The notes: a model not told the origin generated them from the sequence alone. A DNA stretch of 64,000 bases from Streptomyces guryensis (GCF_021261325.1 NZ_JAJSBI010000003.1:483401-547400); one strand, 5' to 3'. Counted from the first letter of the stretch, positions 46,346 to 55,120 are shown. Translations and numbers: made by a program.

Positions 46346-46370
46346 CCCGCACATCCCCACGGTGTGCGGG
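46346..46370 (+). terminator. Hairpin after the polyprenyl synthase gene
   Basis: CCCGCAC and GTGCGGG form a 7-bp stem with an 11-nt loop, 88 bp after the stop. It is a possible terminator for the encapsulin operon. Confidence 0.5.
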
Positions 46371-46486
46371 GCCTGCTCCTGTTCCTCCGGGGTCGGTTCG
46401 CGCGCCCCTTCGGCTCACTCGCCGGACGGTCGCGTATAGGCTCAACAGCCTTGTGACCAGTGGTGGTTGAGGTGAAAGGGCGGCCC

Positions 46487-47092
46487 ATGGGCGTGGCGAT
46501 CCGGACGGCGGACGAGGGTGACCGGGAATTGGTCGTGCGGCTCCTGGACGAGGCATTCCAGGACGATCCGGTCAGCAGCTGGGTCTTTCCCGGCGATGAA
46601 TACCGCCGTAGGACCCACCACAGGCTGATGGCCGCCTTCACCGGGATCGTGCTCGCCGAGGGCCGGATCGACGTCACGGAGGACGGCAGCGCGTGCGCGT
46701 TGTGGCTGTCCGTGCCCGGCGCAGAGCACGGCGCCGAAGAGGACACGGCCGACGACGGGCCCGCTCAGCTCCGCGCCGCCGTCGACCCCGGGAACGAGCG
46801 CATCGAGCTGATCGGCCGCCTGACCGCGGAGATCCACCCCGCCGGACGCGCCCACGAGTACCTGTGGATGATCGGCGTGACACCGGAGCACCAGGGCGAG
46901 GGCATCGGCAGCGCGCTCGTCCAGCACGCCCTCGACCGCTGCGACCGCGAGGGGCTGCCCGCCTGTCTGGAGGCGAGCAGCGCCCGCAGCCGCGCGCTGT
47001 ACGAGCGGCTCGGCTTCGAGCTCACCGGCCGCCCCCTCGACCTCCCGGACGGCCCGCAGATGTGGCCCATGTGGCGGGAGCCCCAGGGCTGA
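46487..47092 (+). CDS. GNAT-family N-acetyltransferase
   Basis: The 201-aa protein has a GNAT fold, with LWMIGVTPEHQGEGIGSALVQHAL as the acetyl-CoA motif and ALYERLGFEL near the end. The ATG at 46487 is used; GTG codons at 46460 and 46472 are possible. Substrate unknown. The ~100 bp after its stop reads as an open frame without a start (GDRTDFTPEPVRTF) and may be a gene remnant. Confidence 0.82.
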   Translation: MGVAIRTADEGDRELVVRLLDEAFQDDPVSSWVFPGDEYRRRTHHRLMAAFTGIVLAEGRIDVTEDGSACALWLSVPGAEHGAEEDTADDGPAQLRAAVDPGNERIELIGRLTAEIHPAGRAHEYLWMIGVTPEHQGEGIGSALVQHALDRCDREGLPACLEASSARSRALYERLGFELTGRPLDLPDGPQMWPMWREPQG

Positions 47093-47207
47093 CCTGCCTC
47101 TCCGGGGCGACCGCACCGACTTCACGCCGGAGCCGGTACGCACCTTCGGCAACGGCGTCCTCGTCCGTACCTGCGCGCGCGGGCGCTGACCCGCCTACGC
47201 TGAGGAC

Positions 47208-47402
47208 ATGGACAGCTCAGAACGCGTCTGTCCGGTCTGCGGACAGCCTGTGGAAACGGTCGTCAAGCGCCACAAGACACTGGGCGCGTGGGTCCCGGTC
47301 TGGCTGCCGGGCCCCTGCCGCAACCCCGAGTGCGAGGCCTACGTCGCCGCAGGCGCCGTACCTGACCATGAACCCGGAAAACCCGCCGCGAAAAATTCCT
47401 GA
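47208..47402 (+). CDS. Small zinc-ribbon protein
   Basis: A 64-aa protein with two cysteine pairs, CPVCGQP near the N-terminus and CRNPEC near residue 37, consistent with a single zinc ribbon. GAGGAC lies just before the ATG. No partner or function is known. Confidence 0.62.
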   Translation: MDSSERVCPVCGQPVETVVKRHKTLGAWVPVWLPGPCRNPECEAYVAAGAVPDHEPGKPAAKNS

Positions 47403-47488
47403 GCCCCCTGTCGAGAATCCCGGCCCGGCTCCGACGTCCCCCGTGAGAGCCGCCCACCACGGGCGGTGCGAGCCGAAGGAGCAGAGTC

Positions 47489-47902
47489 ATGAAGTACCTG
47501 GTCATGGTGCAGTGCACGCAGGCGGACTACGAGGGCATGCGCGGCAAGGCCAACGAGGTCTCCCCGGCCTGGAGCCAGGAGGAGATCCAGGCCATGTACG
47601 CCTTCATGGGCGCCGTCAACGACGACCTCGCCGAGACCGGCGAACTGGTCGACGCACAGGGCCTGGTCGAGCCGGCGCGCACCCGGCTGGTGGGTCTCGG
47701 CGACGACGGTAAAAGCGTGATCACCGACGGCCCCTACAGCGAGACCAAGGAGCTGCTGGCCGGCTACTGGGTCCTGGACTGCGCGAGCCTGGAGCGCGTC
47801 ACGGAGATCGCCGAGCGAGTCGCCCGGTGCCCCCTGCCCGCCGGGGCCACCAACTACCCCGTGGTCATCCGGCCCATCGACAGCGGCTCCGCGGACGTCT
47901 GA
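47489..47902 (+). CDS. YciI/DGPF-domain protein
   Basis: A 137-aa YCII-superfamily protein beginning MKYLVMVQC with the DGP motif at ITDGPYSETKELLAGYW. Such proteins are encoded next to ECF42 sigma factors and are thought to serve in their response. GGAGCAG precedes the ATG; the sigma gene starts 6 bp after the stop. Confidence 0.87.
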   Translation: MKYLVMVQCTQADYEGMRGKANEVSPAWSQEEIQAMYAFMGAVNDDLAETGELVDAQGLVEPARTRLVGLGDDGKSVITDGPYSETKELLAGYWVLDCASLERVTEIAERVARCPLPAGATNYPVVIRPIDSGSADV

Positions 47903-47908
47903 GCACCC

Positions 47909-49114
47909 ATGGGCACGACCACCGAGGTCGAGGACCTGCTGCGCCTGCACGCGCCGCAGGTCCTCGGCGCGCTGGTCAGGCGGTACGGACACTTCGACGC
48001 CGCCGAGGACGCCGTACAGGAGGCGCTGCTCGCGGCGACCGGGCAGTGGCCCTCGGCGGGTGTGCCGGACAACCCCCGCGGCTGGCTGATCAAGGTGGCC
48101 GCGCGGCGGCTGACGGATACGCTGCGATCGGAGGAGGCGCGGCGGGCGCGGGAGGAGAAAGCGGCGGCGCTGGCCTCGCGTCTCGCGACCGGGCCGGACC
48201 GGGCGCCGCGAGAGGACGACACCCTCACGCTGCTCTTCCTGTGCTGCCACCCGGACCTCACCCCGCCCGCCCAGATCGCGCTCACCCTGCGCGCGGTCGG
48301 CGGGCTGACGACGGCGGAGATCGCCCGTGCGTACCTGGTGCCCGAGGCGACGATGGCGCAGCGCATCAGCCGGGCCAAGCAGAAGGTGCGGGGCGTGCGC
48401 TTCGGGCGGCCGGATCGCTGGGAGGAGCGTCTGCCCGCCGTCCTGCACACGCTCTACCTGATCTTCAACGAGGGCTATACGGCGACGTCCGGAGCGGTCC
48501 TGCAGCGACGTGAACTGGCCGGAGAGGCGATCCGGCTGACCCGTACCGTCCACCGCCTGCTGCCCGACGACGGTGAGGTGGCCGGTCTGCTGGCCCTGAT
48601 GCTGCTCACCGACGCCCGCCGCGACGCCCGGACCGGCCCGCACGGCGAGCTGGTCTCCCTCGACGAACAGGACCGCGCCCGCTGGGACAAGGCCGCGATC
48701 GAGGAGGGCGTCGCACTGGTGACCCGGGCGCTGTCGAGGGGCCGCGCGGGCCCCTACCAGGTGCGTGCGGCCATCGCCGCCGTACACGACGAGGCGCCGT
48801 CCGCCCAGGCGACCGACTGGCAGGAGATCCTCGGTCTGTACGAGGTGCTGGTCCGCCTGGTCCCGGGCCCCGTCGAACGCCTCAACCGCGCCGTCGCCGT
48901 CGCCATGGTGAACGGCCCGGAGGCCGGGCTCGCCGAACTCGACCTGCTGGAACCCGGGTTGGGCCACCGCCTCGACGCGGTCCGCGGCCACCTCCTGGAG
49001 CGGGCGGGGGCGTACGAGGCGGCCCGTCGCGCCTACGAGTCGGCCGCCGCGGGGACCCTGAGCCTGCCCGAACAGCGCTATCTGCAGGAGCGGGCGGCAC
49101 GGCTGGGGCCGTAA
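47909..49114 (+). CDS. ECF42-type RNA polymerase sigma factor with C-terminal extension
   Basis: The 401-aa protein has ECF region 2 (FDAAEDAVQEALLAATGQWP) and region 4 (GGLTTAEIARAYLVPEATMAQRISRAKQKV). A ~200-residue helical C-terminal extension follows, with a TPR-like part near the end (GAYEAARRAYESA). The extension and the DGPF gene next door define the ECF42 group, which has no linked anti-sigma factor; the C-terminus is thought to control activity. Confidence 0.9.
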   Translation: MGTTTEVEDLLRLHAPQVLGALVRRYGHFDAAEDAVQEALLAATGQWPSAGVPDNPRGWLIKVAARRLTDTLRSEEARRAREEKAAALASRLATGPDRAPREDDTLTLLFLCCHPDLTPPAQIALTLRAVGGLTTAEIARAYLVPEATMAQRISRAKQKVRGVRFGRPDRWEERLPAVLHTLYLIFNEGYTATSGAVLQRRELAGEAIRLTRTVHRLLPDDGEVAGLLALMLLTDARRDARTGPHGELVSLDEQDRARWDKAAIEEGVALVTRALSRGRAGPYQVRAAIAAVHDEAPSAQATDWQEILGLYEVLVRLVPGPVERLNRAVAVAMVNGPEAGLAELDLLEPGLGHRLDAVRGHLLERAGAYEAARRAYESAAAGTLSLPEQRYLQERAARLGP

Positions 49115-49123
49115 CGTGGCCTC

Positions 49124-49369
49124 ATGACAAGCGAGTCGGGGGAATCGCGCAGCCGTGCATGGCGGTGGGCCGTGGTGGTGTGGGCGGTCGCGGTGGCCGT
49201 CGGAGGAGGGCTCACCCTGTGGCTGCAGCACTCCGCGGAACCGCCGCCGCCGGCCGGCTGGGAAAACGCGAACCCCTCCGAGGAGACGGCCGCCCCGATG
49301 CTGAAGGCCACCGAGTGCCCGCACGACGACGGGGCCACGGCCGTTGCGTGCGTCCATGCCTGGCCCTAG
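49124..49369 (+). CDS. Small membrane protein, intact up to an IS481 insertion point
   Basis: The 81-aa product has one membrane helix (residues ~14-33) and an extracytoplasmic tail with two cysteines. Its TAG stop lies in the CTAG core of the IS481 target duplication, so the insertion leaves the reading frame complete. It follows the ECF sigma gene by 9 bp and may be in its operon. No function is known. Confidence 0.65.
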   Translation: MTSESGESRSRAWRWAVVVWAVAVAVGGGLTLWLQHSAEPPPPAGWENANPSEETAAPMLKATECPHDDGATAVACVHAWP

Positions 49370-49370
49370 G

Positions 49371-50422
49371 TGTATTGATCACGAACGTTGTTAACGCGGG
49401 TCGGACTTGATCGTGGCGAAGGCCCCCGTGTGTGGTGGAGGTGTCGAATCTTCACCGCACGGAGGCCTTCGTGTCCCACCGTAATGCCCGGCTGACCGTT
49501 CACGGCCGGCGACTGCTCGTCGAACGTGTCCGCTCCGGTCGTCCCGTCGCCCATGTCGCCGCCGAGATGGGCATCTCCCGTCCCACAGCCCATAAATGGA
49601 TCCGGCGCTGGCGGTCCGAGGGCGAGAGCGGACTCATCGACCGTTCCAGCCGTCCACGCAGGACACCGCACCGGACCGCGGCCGCCACCGAGGCGCATGT
49701 CTGCCGGCTGCGGCAGGACCGCAAGCTGGGCCCTGCACGTATCGGACCGATCCTGGGCCTGCCCGCCTCCACCGTGCACCGCATCCTGGTCCGGCACGGC
49801 CTGAACCGGCTGGCCCACCTGGACCGGCCCACCGGGCAGGTCATCCGCCGCTACGAACGCGACCGGCCCGGCGACCTGGTCCACGTCGACGTCAAGAAAC
49901 TCGGCCGGATCCCCGACGGCGGCGGCCACAAAGTCCTGGGCCGCCAGGCCGGCCGGGCCACCCGCAGCAACATGGGCTTCGACTACGTCCACTCCGCCGT
50001 CGACGACCACAGTCGCCTCGCCTACAGCGAAGTCCACGGCGACGAGAAGGCTGACACCTGCGCCGCCTTCCTGCGCCGGGCCGCAGCGTTCTTCGCCGCA
50101 TCGGGCATCGACCGCATCGAACGGGTCCTGACCGACAACGCCTGGCCCTACCGCAAGAGCTTCGCCTGGCGCCACGCCCTGGCCGACCTCGGCGCGGCCG
50201 GCAAACTCACCCGCGCCTACCGGCCCCAGACCAACGGCAAGGTCGAACGCTTCAACCGCACCCTGCTCGACGAATGGGCCTACCTGCGGCCCTACACCAG
50301 CAACACCGAACGCACCGCAGCCCTGGCAGACTTCCTGCACACCTACAACCACCACCGCTGCCACACCGCACTCGGCGGCCAGCCACCCATCAGCCGTGTG
50401 AACAACCCTGCGGGTCAATACA
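49371..50422 (+). mobile_element. IS481-family insertion sequence
   Basis: The element is 1052 bp, beginning TGTATTGATC and ending GGGTCAATACA, so the ends match as inverted repeats at 9 of the first 10 positions. It is flanked by a 6-bp direct duplication CCTAGG at 49365-49370 and 50423-50428. This fits the NCTAGN target preference known for IS481. It carries one complete transposase gene. Confidence 0.93.
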
Positions 50423-50427
50423 CCTAG
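49471..50427 (+). CDS. IS481-family transposase
   Basis: The 318-aa protein has an N-terminal helix-turn-helix (VAHVAAEMGISRPTAHKWIRRWR) and a DDE integrase core: Asp in LVHVDVKKL, Asp in VLTDNAWPY and Glu in NGKVERFNRT. The GTG at 49471 follows GGAGG by 5 nt. The TAG stop at 50425-50427 lies outside the element, in the duplicated target CCTAGG. The frame is intact, so it may be active. Confidence 0.93.
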   Translation: MSHRNARLTVHGRRLLVERVRSGRPVAHVAAEMGISRPTAHKWIRRWRSEGESGLIDRSSRPRRTPHRTAAATEAHVCRLRQDRKLGPARIGPILGLPASTVHRILVRHGLNRLAHLDRPTGQVIRRYERDRPGDLVHVDVKKLGRIPDGGGHKVLGRQAGRATRSNMGFDYVHSAVDDHSRLAYSEVHGDEKADTCAAFLRRAAAFFAASGIDRIERVLTDNAWPYRKSFAWRHALADLGAAGKLTRAYRPQTNGKVERFNRTLLDEWAYLRPYTSNTERTAALADFLHTYNHHRCHTALGGQPPISRVNNPAGQYT

Positions 50428-51182
50428 GAGGCCTCAGCCTCCCGCGCGGGCAGCCCGCCCGTCTCCGGATCCCGCCCCGTAAGGCAGTACGTGCCGCCCG
50501 CCGGGTCCCGCATCACCGTCCAGTGCGTGCCGCGGGCGACCGGCTGCGCGCCGAGGCGTTCGTGGGCGGCGCGGGTCGCGTCGATGTCCGTGCAGGCCAG
50601 GTCCAGATGGGCGGAGGCCGGGCGTTCCGCGCCGAGGCGCTGGAGGAGGATGCGGACCGGGAGACCCGTCGGCGGCCTGAGCACATGGAACTCGGGGAGC
50701 GAGCCCGGTCGTGACTGCCACTCCGGCAACAGGGCGCTCCAGAAAGCGACTTCGGCGTCGTACGCGGAAGGTCCGACGTCGACGCAGACCTGGTCGAGAC
50801 GGCTGCCCCGCACGACGGGCGGGCGCGTCGCCTCCGCGCGCCACGGCATGGTGCACAGCTGCTGTCCGGCGGGCGACCGCAGCACGGCCCACGTCCCGTG
50901 ATCGGCGACGACCTCGGCCCCGAGAGCCACCGCCGACCGCGTGAACTCCCGTACGTCGGCCACCGGGAAGTCCAGATGCGCACCCCCCGGACCCGAGGCG
51001 ACCCCCTGCACCTTGACGCAGGCGTCGGCCCCGTCGTGCAGGAGGGTCGTGAACTCCTCGTTCTCGCCGCGCGGTTCGGACGGGCGCGTGTCCGTGACGG
51101 CCGTCCAGAAGTCGCAGGCGACGCCGAAGAGTTCGGCCGGCCGGTCCATGAAGGCGTAGGTCCACCGGACCTGTCGGCTCAT
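50424..51182 (-). CDS. VOC-family protein (two glyoxalase-like domains)
   Basis: This 252-aa protein has two vicinal-oxygen-chelate-like halves: VASGPGGAHLDFPVADV in the first and ERPASAHLDLACTDIDATRAAHERLG in the second, ending in RDPAGGTYCLTG. Specific chemistry is unknown. The ATG at 51182 overlaps the stop of the upstream VOC gene. The TAG stop lies in the CTAG duplicated by the IS481 insertion, so the protein is not truncated. Confidence 0.8.
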   Translation of the reverse strand: MSRQVRWTYAFMDRPAELFGVACDFWTAVTDTRPSEPRGENEEFTTLLHDGADACVKVQGVASGPGGAHLDFPVADVREFTRSAVALGAEVVADHGTWAVLRSPAGQQLCTMPWRAEATRPPVVRGSRLDQVCVDVGPSAYDAEVAFWSALLPEWQSRPGSLPEFHVLRPPTGLPVRILLQRLGAERPASAHLDLACTDIDATRAAHERLGAQPVARGTHWTVMRDPAGGTYCLTGRDPETGGLPAREAEAS

Positions 51183-51592
51183 CCCTTCCGCTCCATGAAC
51201 CGCAGCATGTTCCCCGCCGGATCCCGGAACGCGCAGTCCCGCACCCCGTACGGCATGTCCGTCGGTTCCTGGAGCACCTCGGCGCCGGACTCCTGGACGC
51301 GGGCGAAGAGGGCGTCGCAGTCCTCGGTGGTGAAGTTGACCCCGCGCAGCATGCCCTTGGCCAGCAGCTGCTCCATCGCGTCGCGGTCGGCGGGGGAGAG
51401 GTCGGGGTTGGCCGCGGGCGGCTCCAGGACGATCGACACGTCCGGCTGCAGCGGCGACCCGACGGTCGTCCACCGCATCCCCTCGTACTTGACGTCGTTG
51501 CGGATCTCCAGGCCCAGGACGTCGCAGTAGAAGGCGATCGCCTTGTCGTGGTCGTCGACGGCGATGAAACAGTTGTGCAGTTTCAGGTCCAT
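51179..51592 (-). CDS. VOC-family protein (single glyoxalase domain)
   Basis: A 137-aa single-unit VOC protein: HNCFIAVDDHDKAIAFYCDVLGLEI at the start and RDCAFRDPAGNMLRFME at the end. It overlaps the next VOC gene by ATGA and follows an AraC-type gene by 26 bp, so the three probably form one operon responding to a small molecule. Confidence 0.82.
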   Translation of the reverse strand: MDLKLHNCFIAVDDHDKAIAFYCDVLGLEIRNDVKYEGMRWTTVGSPLQPDVSIVLEPPAANPDLSPADRDAMEQLLAKGMLRGVNFTTEDCDALFARVQESGAEVLQEPTDMPYGVRDCAFRDPAGNMLRFMERKG

Positions 51593-51618
51593 GGGTCCAA
51601 CCTAAGGTCGATGACGTG

Positions 51619-52014
51619 TCACGTCCGTCTGGGACGCGTGTACGCGCGCACCACGCACGGCGGGATCTCCGCGCTCTCCTCGTGCGAGCGGGCCCGGTAC
51701 GAGCTCGGCGTCTCGCCCACCAGCTCGGTGAAACGGGCGCTGAAGGAGCCCAGGGAGGTGCAGCCCACCGCCATGCAGACCTCGGTCACGGTGAGGTCGC
51801 CCCGGCGCAGCAGCGTCTTGGCGCGTTCGACGCGGCGCGTCATGAGGTAGCCGTACGGGGTCTCGCCGTACGCCTCGCGGAAGCTGCGCTGGAAGTGGCC
51901 CGTTGACATCAGGGCGGTGCTCGCGAGGGCGGCCACGTCGAGGGGCTCGGCGTACTCGCGGTCCATGCGGTCGCGTGCCTTGCGCAGTCGTACCAGATCC
52001 TCACGGTTCACCAC
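51619..52014 (-). CDS. Short AraC-family regulator
   Basis: The 131-aa protein is little more than an AraC DNA-binding domain: LDVAALASTALMSTGHFQRSFREAYGETP and LTVTEVCMAVGCTSLGSFSARFTELVGETPSSYR. No sensor domain is present. The start is a GTG at 52014. It heads the VOC operon and diverges from the phosphate transporter gene. Confidence 0.85.
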   Translation of the reverse strand: MVNREDLVRLRKARDRMDREYAEPLDVAALASTALMSTGHFQRSFREAYGETPYGYLMTRRVERAKTLLRRGDLTVTEVCMAVGCTSLGSFSARFTELVGETPSSYRARSHEESAEIPPCVVRAYTRPRRT

Positions 52015-52113
52015 GTCAGCATCGCACGACCCTCACCGGCCGGGTGCCGGGTCCTGGCGTGCGCTTTGCCTTGAGTTCGCCTGCCGTATGAAAGCGCTTG
52101 TTCCCCTAAGGGA

Positions 52114-53268
52114 ATGGACCACATCACGTTCCTCGTGGCGGTTGTCATCGTCACGGCCCTGGCGTTCGACTTCACCAACGGATTCCACGACACCGCCAAT
52201 GCGATGGCCACCTCCATCGCCACCGGCGCCCTCAAGCCGAGAACAGCGGTGCTCGTGAGCGGAGTCCTCAACATCGTCGGAGCCTTCCTGTCGACGGAGG
52301 TCGCCAAGACGATCTCCGGGGGAATCGTCGACGACACCCTCGTCAGCCCGGGAATGATCTTCGCGGGGCTGATCGGGGCAATCCTGTGGAATCTGCTGAC
52401 CTGGCTGGTCGGGCTGCCGTCCAGTTCCTCGCACGCCCTGTTCGGGGGGCTGATCGGCGCCGTCTGGGTCGGCGCGGGATCCCACGGTGTGCACTTCGAC
52501 AAGGTGCTCGAGAAGGTGCTGATCCCGGCGGTGGCCTCACCGGTCGTGGCCGGAGTCGCGGCCCTGATCGCCACCTACCTCGCCTACAAGCTCACCGCCC
52601 GCGGCCGCAAGGACTCCGTCACCAAGGGCTTCCGGCTCGGCCAGATCGCCTCGGCCTCGCTGGTCTCGCTCGCCCACGGCACCAACGACGCGCAGAAGAC
52701 CATGGGCATCATCACGCTGACCCTGATCTCGGCGGGCGCCCTCGGCCACGACGCAGGACCGCCGGTCTGGGTGATCGCCTCCGCCGGTCTCGCCATCGGC
52801 CTCGGCACCTACCTGGGCGGCTGGCGGATCATCCGCACCATGGGCAAGGGCCTGACGGAGATCCAGTCCCCGCAGGGCTTCGCCGCCGAGACGGCCTCCA
52901 CGGCCGTGATCCTCACCTCCGCCCACCTCGGTTTCGCCCTGTCCACCACGCAGGTCGCCTCGGGCTCCATCCTCGGTGCGGGCCTGGGCCGGCGCCTGGC
53001 GGAGGTCCGCTGGGGCGTCGCGGGCCGCATGGTCGCCGCCTGGCTGATCACGCTGCCCTCGGCCGCGCTGGTCGGCGGCATCTCCGCGGCCGCGGTCAAG
53101 CACGGCGGCAACTTCGGCACGGTCGTCGTCGCGCTGGTCGGCGCCGCTGTGGCCGCCGGCATCGTCGTCGTCTCGCGCCGCAACCCGGTGCACGCCGACA
53201 ACGTCAACGACGGCCACGACGTCACCATCCGCACCGAGCCGCCGGCCCACGTCGGCGCGGCCGCCTGA
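52114..53268 (+). CDS. pit: PiT-family inorganic phosphate transporter
   Basis: The 384-aa protein has about ten membrane segments and the duplicated PiT signature: DFTNGFHDTANAMATSIAT near the N-terminus and SLAHGTNDAQKTMGI in the second half. It is a low-affinity phosphate symporter. A small membrane gene and a polyphosphate kinase gene follow, making a phosphate uptake and storage module. I saw no clear pair of PHO boxes upstream. Confidence 0.92.
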   Translation: MDHITFLVAVVIVTALAFDFTNGFHDTANAMATSIATGALKPRTAVLVSGVLNIVGAFLSTEVAKTISGGIVDDTLVSPGMIFAGLIGAILWNLLTWLVGLPSSSSHALFGGLIGAVWVGAGSHGVHFDKVLEKVLIPAVASPVVAGVAALIATYLAYKLTARGRKDSVTKGFRLGQIASASLVSLAHGTNDAQKTMGIITLTLISAGALGHDAGPPVWVIASAGLAIGLGTYLGGWRIIRTMGKGLTEIQSPQGFAAETASTAVILTSAHLGFALSTTQVASGSILGAGLGRRLAEVRWGVAGRMVAAWLITLPSAALVGGISAAAVKHGGNFGTVVVALVGAAVAAGIVVVSRRNPVHADNVNDGHDVTIRTEPPAHVGAAA

Positions 53269-53287
53269 AACACGGGGAGTTCGCAGC

Positions 53288-53521
53288 ATGACACTCGACT
53301 GGAGTGCACTCGGCCAGGTCACCGCGGTGAGCATCGGCGTCACCGTCGCCGTGGTCGTCGTCTTCGCCCTCGGCGTACTCGGCCTCGCCCGCTTCGAAGG
53401 GGCGCGCGAGGATGGCGGCGGGACCTCGTCCCTCGGCCTCGCCCAGGCCGGCCTGTGCTTCCTCGCCTGCGCGGCCGTGGTGGCGTACGGGATCTATCTG
53501 ATCGTGCCGCAGTTCCACTGA
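53288..53521 (+). CDS. Small two-span membrane protein linked to the PiT transporter
   Basis: A 77-aa protein with two hydrophobic helices (VTAVSIGVTVAVVVVFALGV and LAQAGLCFLACAAVVAYGIYLIV). GGGGAG precedes its ATG. It lies 19 bp after pit and 52 bp before the PPK2 gene, so it is likely an accessory of the module. Function is unknown. Confidence 0.7.
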   Translation: MTLDWSALGQVTAVSIGVTVAVVVVFALGVLGLARFEGAREDGGGTSSLGLAQAGLCFLACAAVVAYGIYLIVPQFH

Positions 53522-53573
53522 TGAGCCGGAAGCGCATCAGAAGGACATCGGAAGGACTCGGAAGGAAATCGGG

Positions 53574-54479
53574 ATGACGACGCCACCCCTGCTGGCCGAC
53601 CTGAAGGTCGACTACACCGACCCCGACGACCCGGTGCTCATCCGCCCGGACGGCAGCACGATCGACACCTGGCGGGAGAACTACCCGTACGGGCAGCGCA
53701 TGGAGCGCAAGGAGTACGACTGGCACAAGCGGCTCCAGCAGATCGAACTGCTGAAGCTGCAGAGCTGGATCAAGGAGACCGGGCGCCGGCTCGTCATCGT
53801 CTTCGAGGGACGGGACGCGGCCGGCAAGGGCGGCACCATCAAACGCTTCACCGAGCACCTCAACCCGCGCGGCGCCCGGGTGGTGGCGCTGGAGAAGCCG
53901 ACCGAGCGCGAGCGCGGGCAGTGGTACTTCCAGCGCTACGTCGAACACCTGCCGACCGCGGGCGAGATAGTTCTGTTCGACCGCTCCTGGTACAACCGGG
54001 CGGGCGTGGAGCGGGTCATGGGCTTCTGCTCGGACGACGAGTACCGGCGCTTCATGCGCCAGACGCCCGCGTTCGAGCGGATGCTCGTGGACGACGGCGT
54101 CGACCTGATCAAGTTCTGGTTCTCGGTCTCCCAGGGCGAACAGCGCACCCGCTTCACCATCCGCCAGGTCGACCCCGTACGGCAGTGGAAGCTCAGCCCC
54201 ATGGACCTGGCCTCACTGGACCGCTGGGACGACTACACCGCCGCGAAGGTCGCCATGTTCCGCGAGACGGACACGGAGCACTCGCCCTGGACGGTGGTCA
54301 AGAGCAACGACAAGAAACGGGCCCGCGTCGAGGCCATGCGCAGCGTCCTCGCCCGCTTCGACTACACCGACAAGGACGAAGAGGTCGTCGGCAGTCCCGA
54401 TCCGCGGATCGTGGGCGCGGCGGCGGGGCTGCTGGAGGCGGGGGAGGACGATCACGGGGGGCTGGCCGGCGGTCAGTAG
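53574..54479 (+). CDS. ppk2: Polyphosphate kinase 2
   Basis: The 301-aa protein has PPK2 motifs: Walker A-like EGRDAAGKGGTIKRF, ALEKPTERERGQWYFQRY, Walker B VLFDRSWYNRAGVE, and a lid with FSVSQGEQRTRF. PPK2 enzymes phosphorylate nucleotides with polyphosphate or make polyphosphate; the direction cannot be read from sequence. It is the third gene of the phosphate module. Confidence 0.92.
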   Translation: MTTPPLLADLKVDYTDPDDPVLIRPDGSTIDTWRENYPYGQRMERKEYDWHKRLQQIELLKLQSWIKETGRRLVIVFEGRDAAGKGGTIKRFTEHLNPRGARVVALEKPTERERGQWYFQRYVEHLPTAGEIVLFDRSWYNRAGVERVMGFCSDDEYRRFMRQTPAFERMLVDDGVDLIKFWFSVSQGEQRTRFTIRQVDPVRQWKLSPMDLASLDRWDDYTAAKVAMFRETDTEHSPWTVVKSNDKKRARVEAMRSVLARFDYTDKDEEVVGSPDPRIVGAAAGLLEAGEDDHGGLAGGQ

Positions 54480-54560
54480 GCATGTCACCGATCCCGACAG
54501 GACCGAACCGTCCGCGGCACACGCTGCCGCTGTCACCGACCGGGCCCGCCTCGCCGGCGC

Positions 54561-55120
54561 GCCTACACCAGCGACCGTGACCTCGCCGCACGCCGGGCGC
54601 TCTACGAGTGGAATACGCCCTGTTACGACCTGCCGGGCACCGTCGCCGAGTAGCTGAGCGAGGTGCGCGGACGGGGGGTCGATGTCGGCTGCGGCAAGGC
54701 CGGTACGTCCGACGACTGCGCCGTGCCAGGCCCGACCTGGAGGTGCTGGGCTTCGACGTCGCTCCCGGCATCCTCACCGGGGTGCCTGGCGCGGTCGCCG
54801 TGGCGGACGTCGCCCGCCCTCCCGCCGGTGACGGCGAGCATGAGCGCGACCCCTGGCCATGCACATGCTCCACCACGTCCCTGACATCGCCCGAGTGGTC
54901 GGGGAACTCTCCCGGGTCGTGGCCCGTGACGGGCTGCTGGCCGTCTCCACCAACAGCACTCGCGACAAACCCGAACTCGACGACCTGTGGCAGCGGTTCG
55001 CCGGCGAGGTCCTCGGCACCGGCCGTGGCCCGCCCCGCATCTCCCTCAGCGTCCGGCCTCCCGTGGACACGACTCCCGTGGACACGATCGGACGTCGACC
55101 GTCCTCGCGCCCTCCTCACT
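54561..55120 (+). pseudogene. Decayed SAM-dependent methyltransferase gene
   Basis: Fragments of one methyltransferase appear in order but in different frames: AYTSDRDLAARRALYEW...DLPGTVAE then an in-frame TAG; VDVGCGK (SAM motif I); RPDLEVLGFDVAPGILTG in another frame; and MHMLHHVPDIARVVGELSRV to GTGRGPPRISLSV in a third. At least one nonsense codon and two frameshifts interrupt it. An intact version would be about 240-270 aa. Confidence 0.82.

Noticed and set aside
47093..47190. Short open frame after the GNAT gene as a gene
   Set aside because: There is no start codon or ribosome site; at most it is a remnant.
52020..52113. PHO boxes upstream of pit
   Set aside because: Single GTTCGCC- and GTTCCCC-like words occur but not with the 11- or 22-nt phasing expected of PhoP sites.
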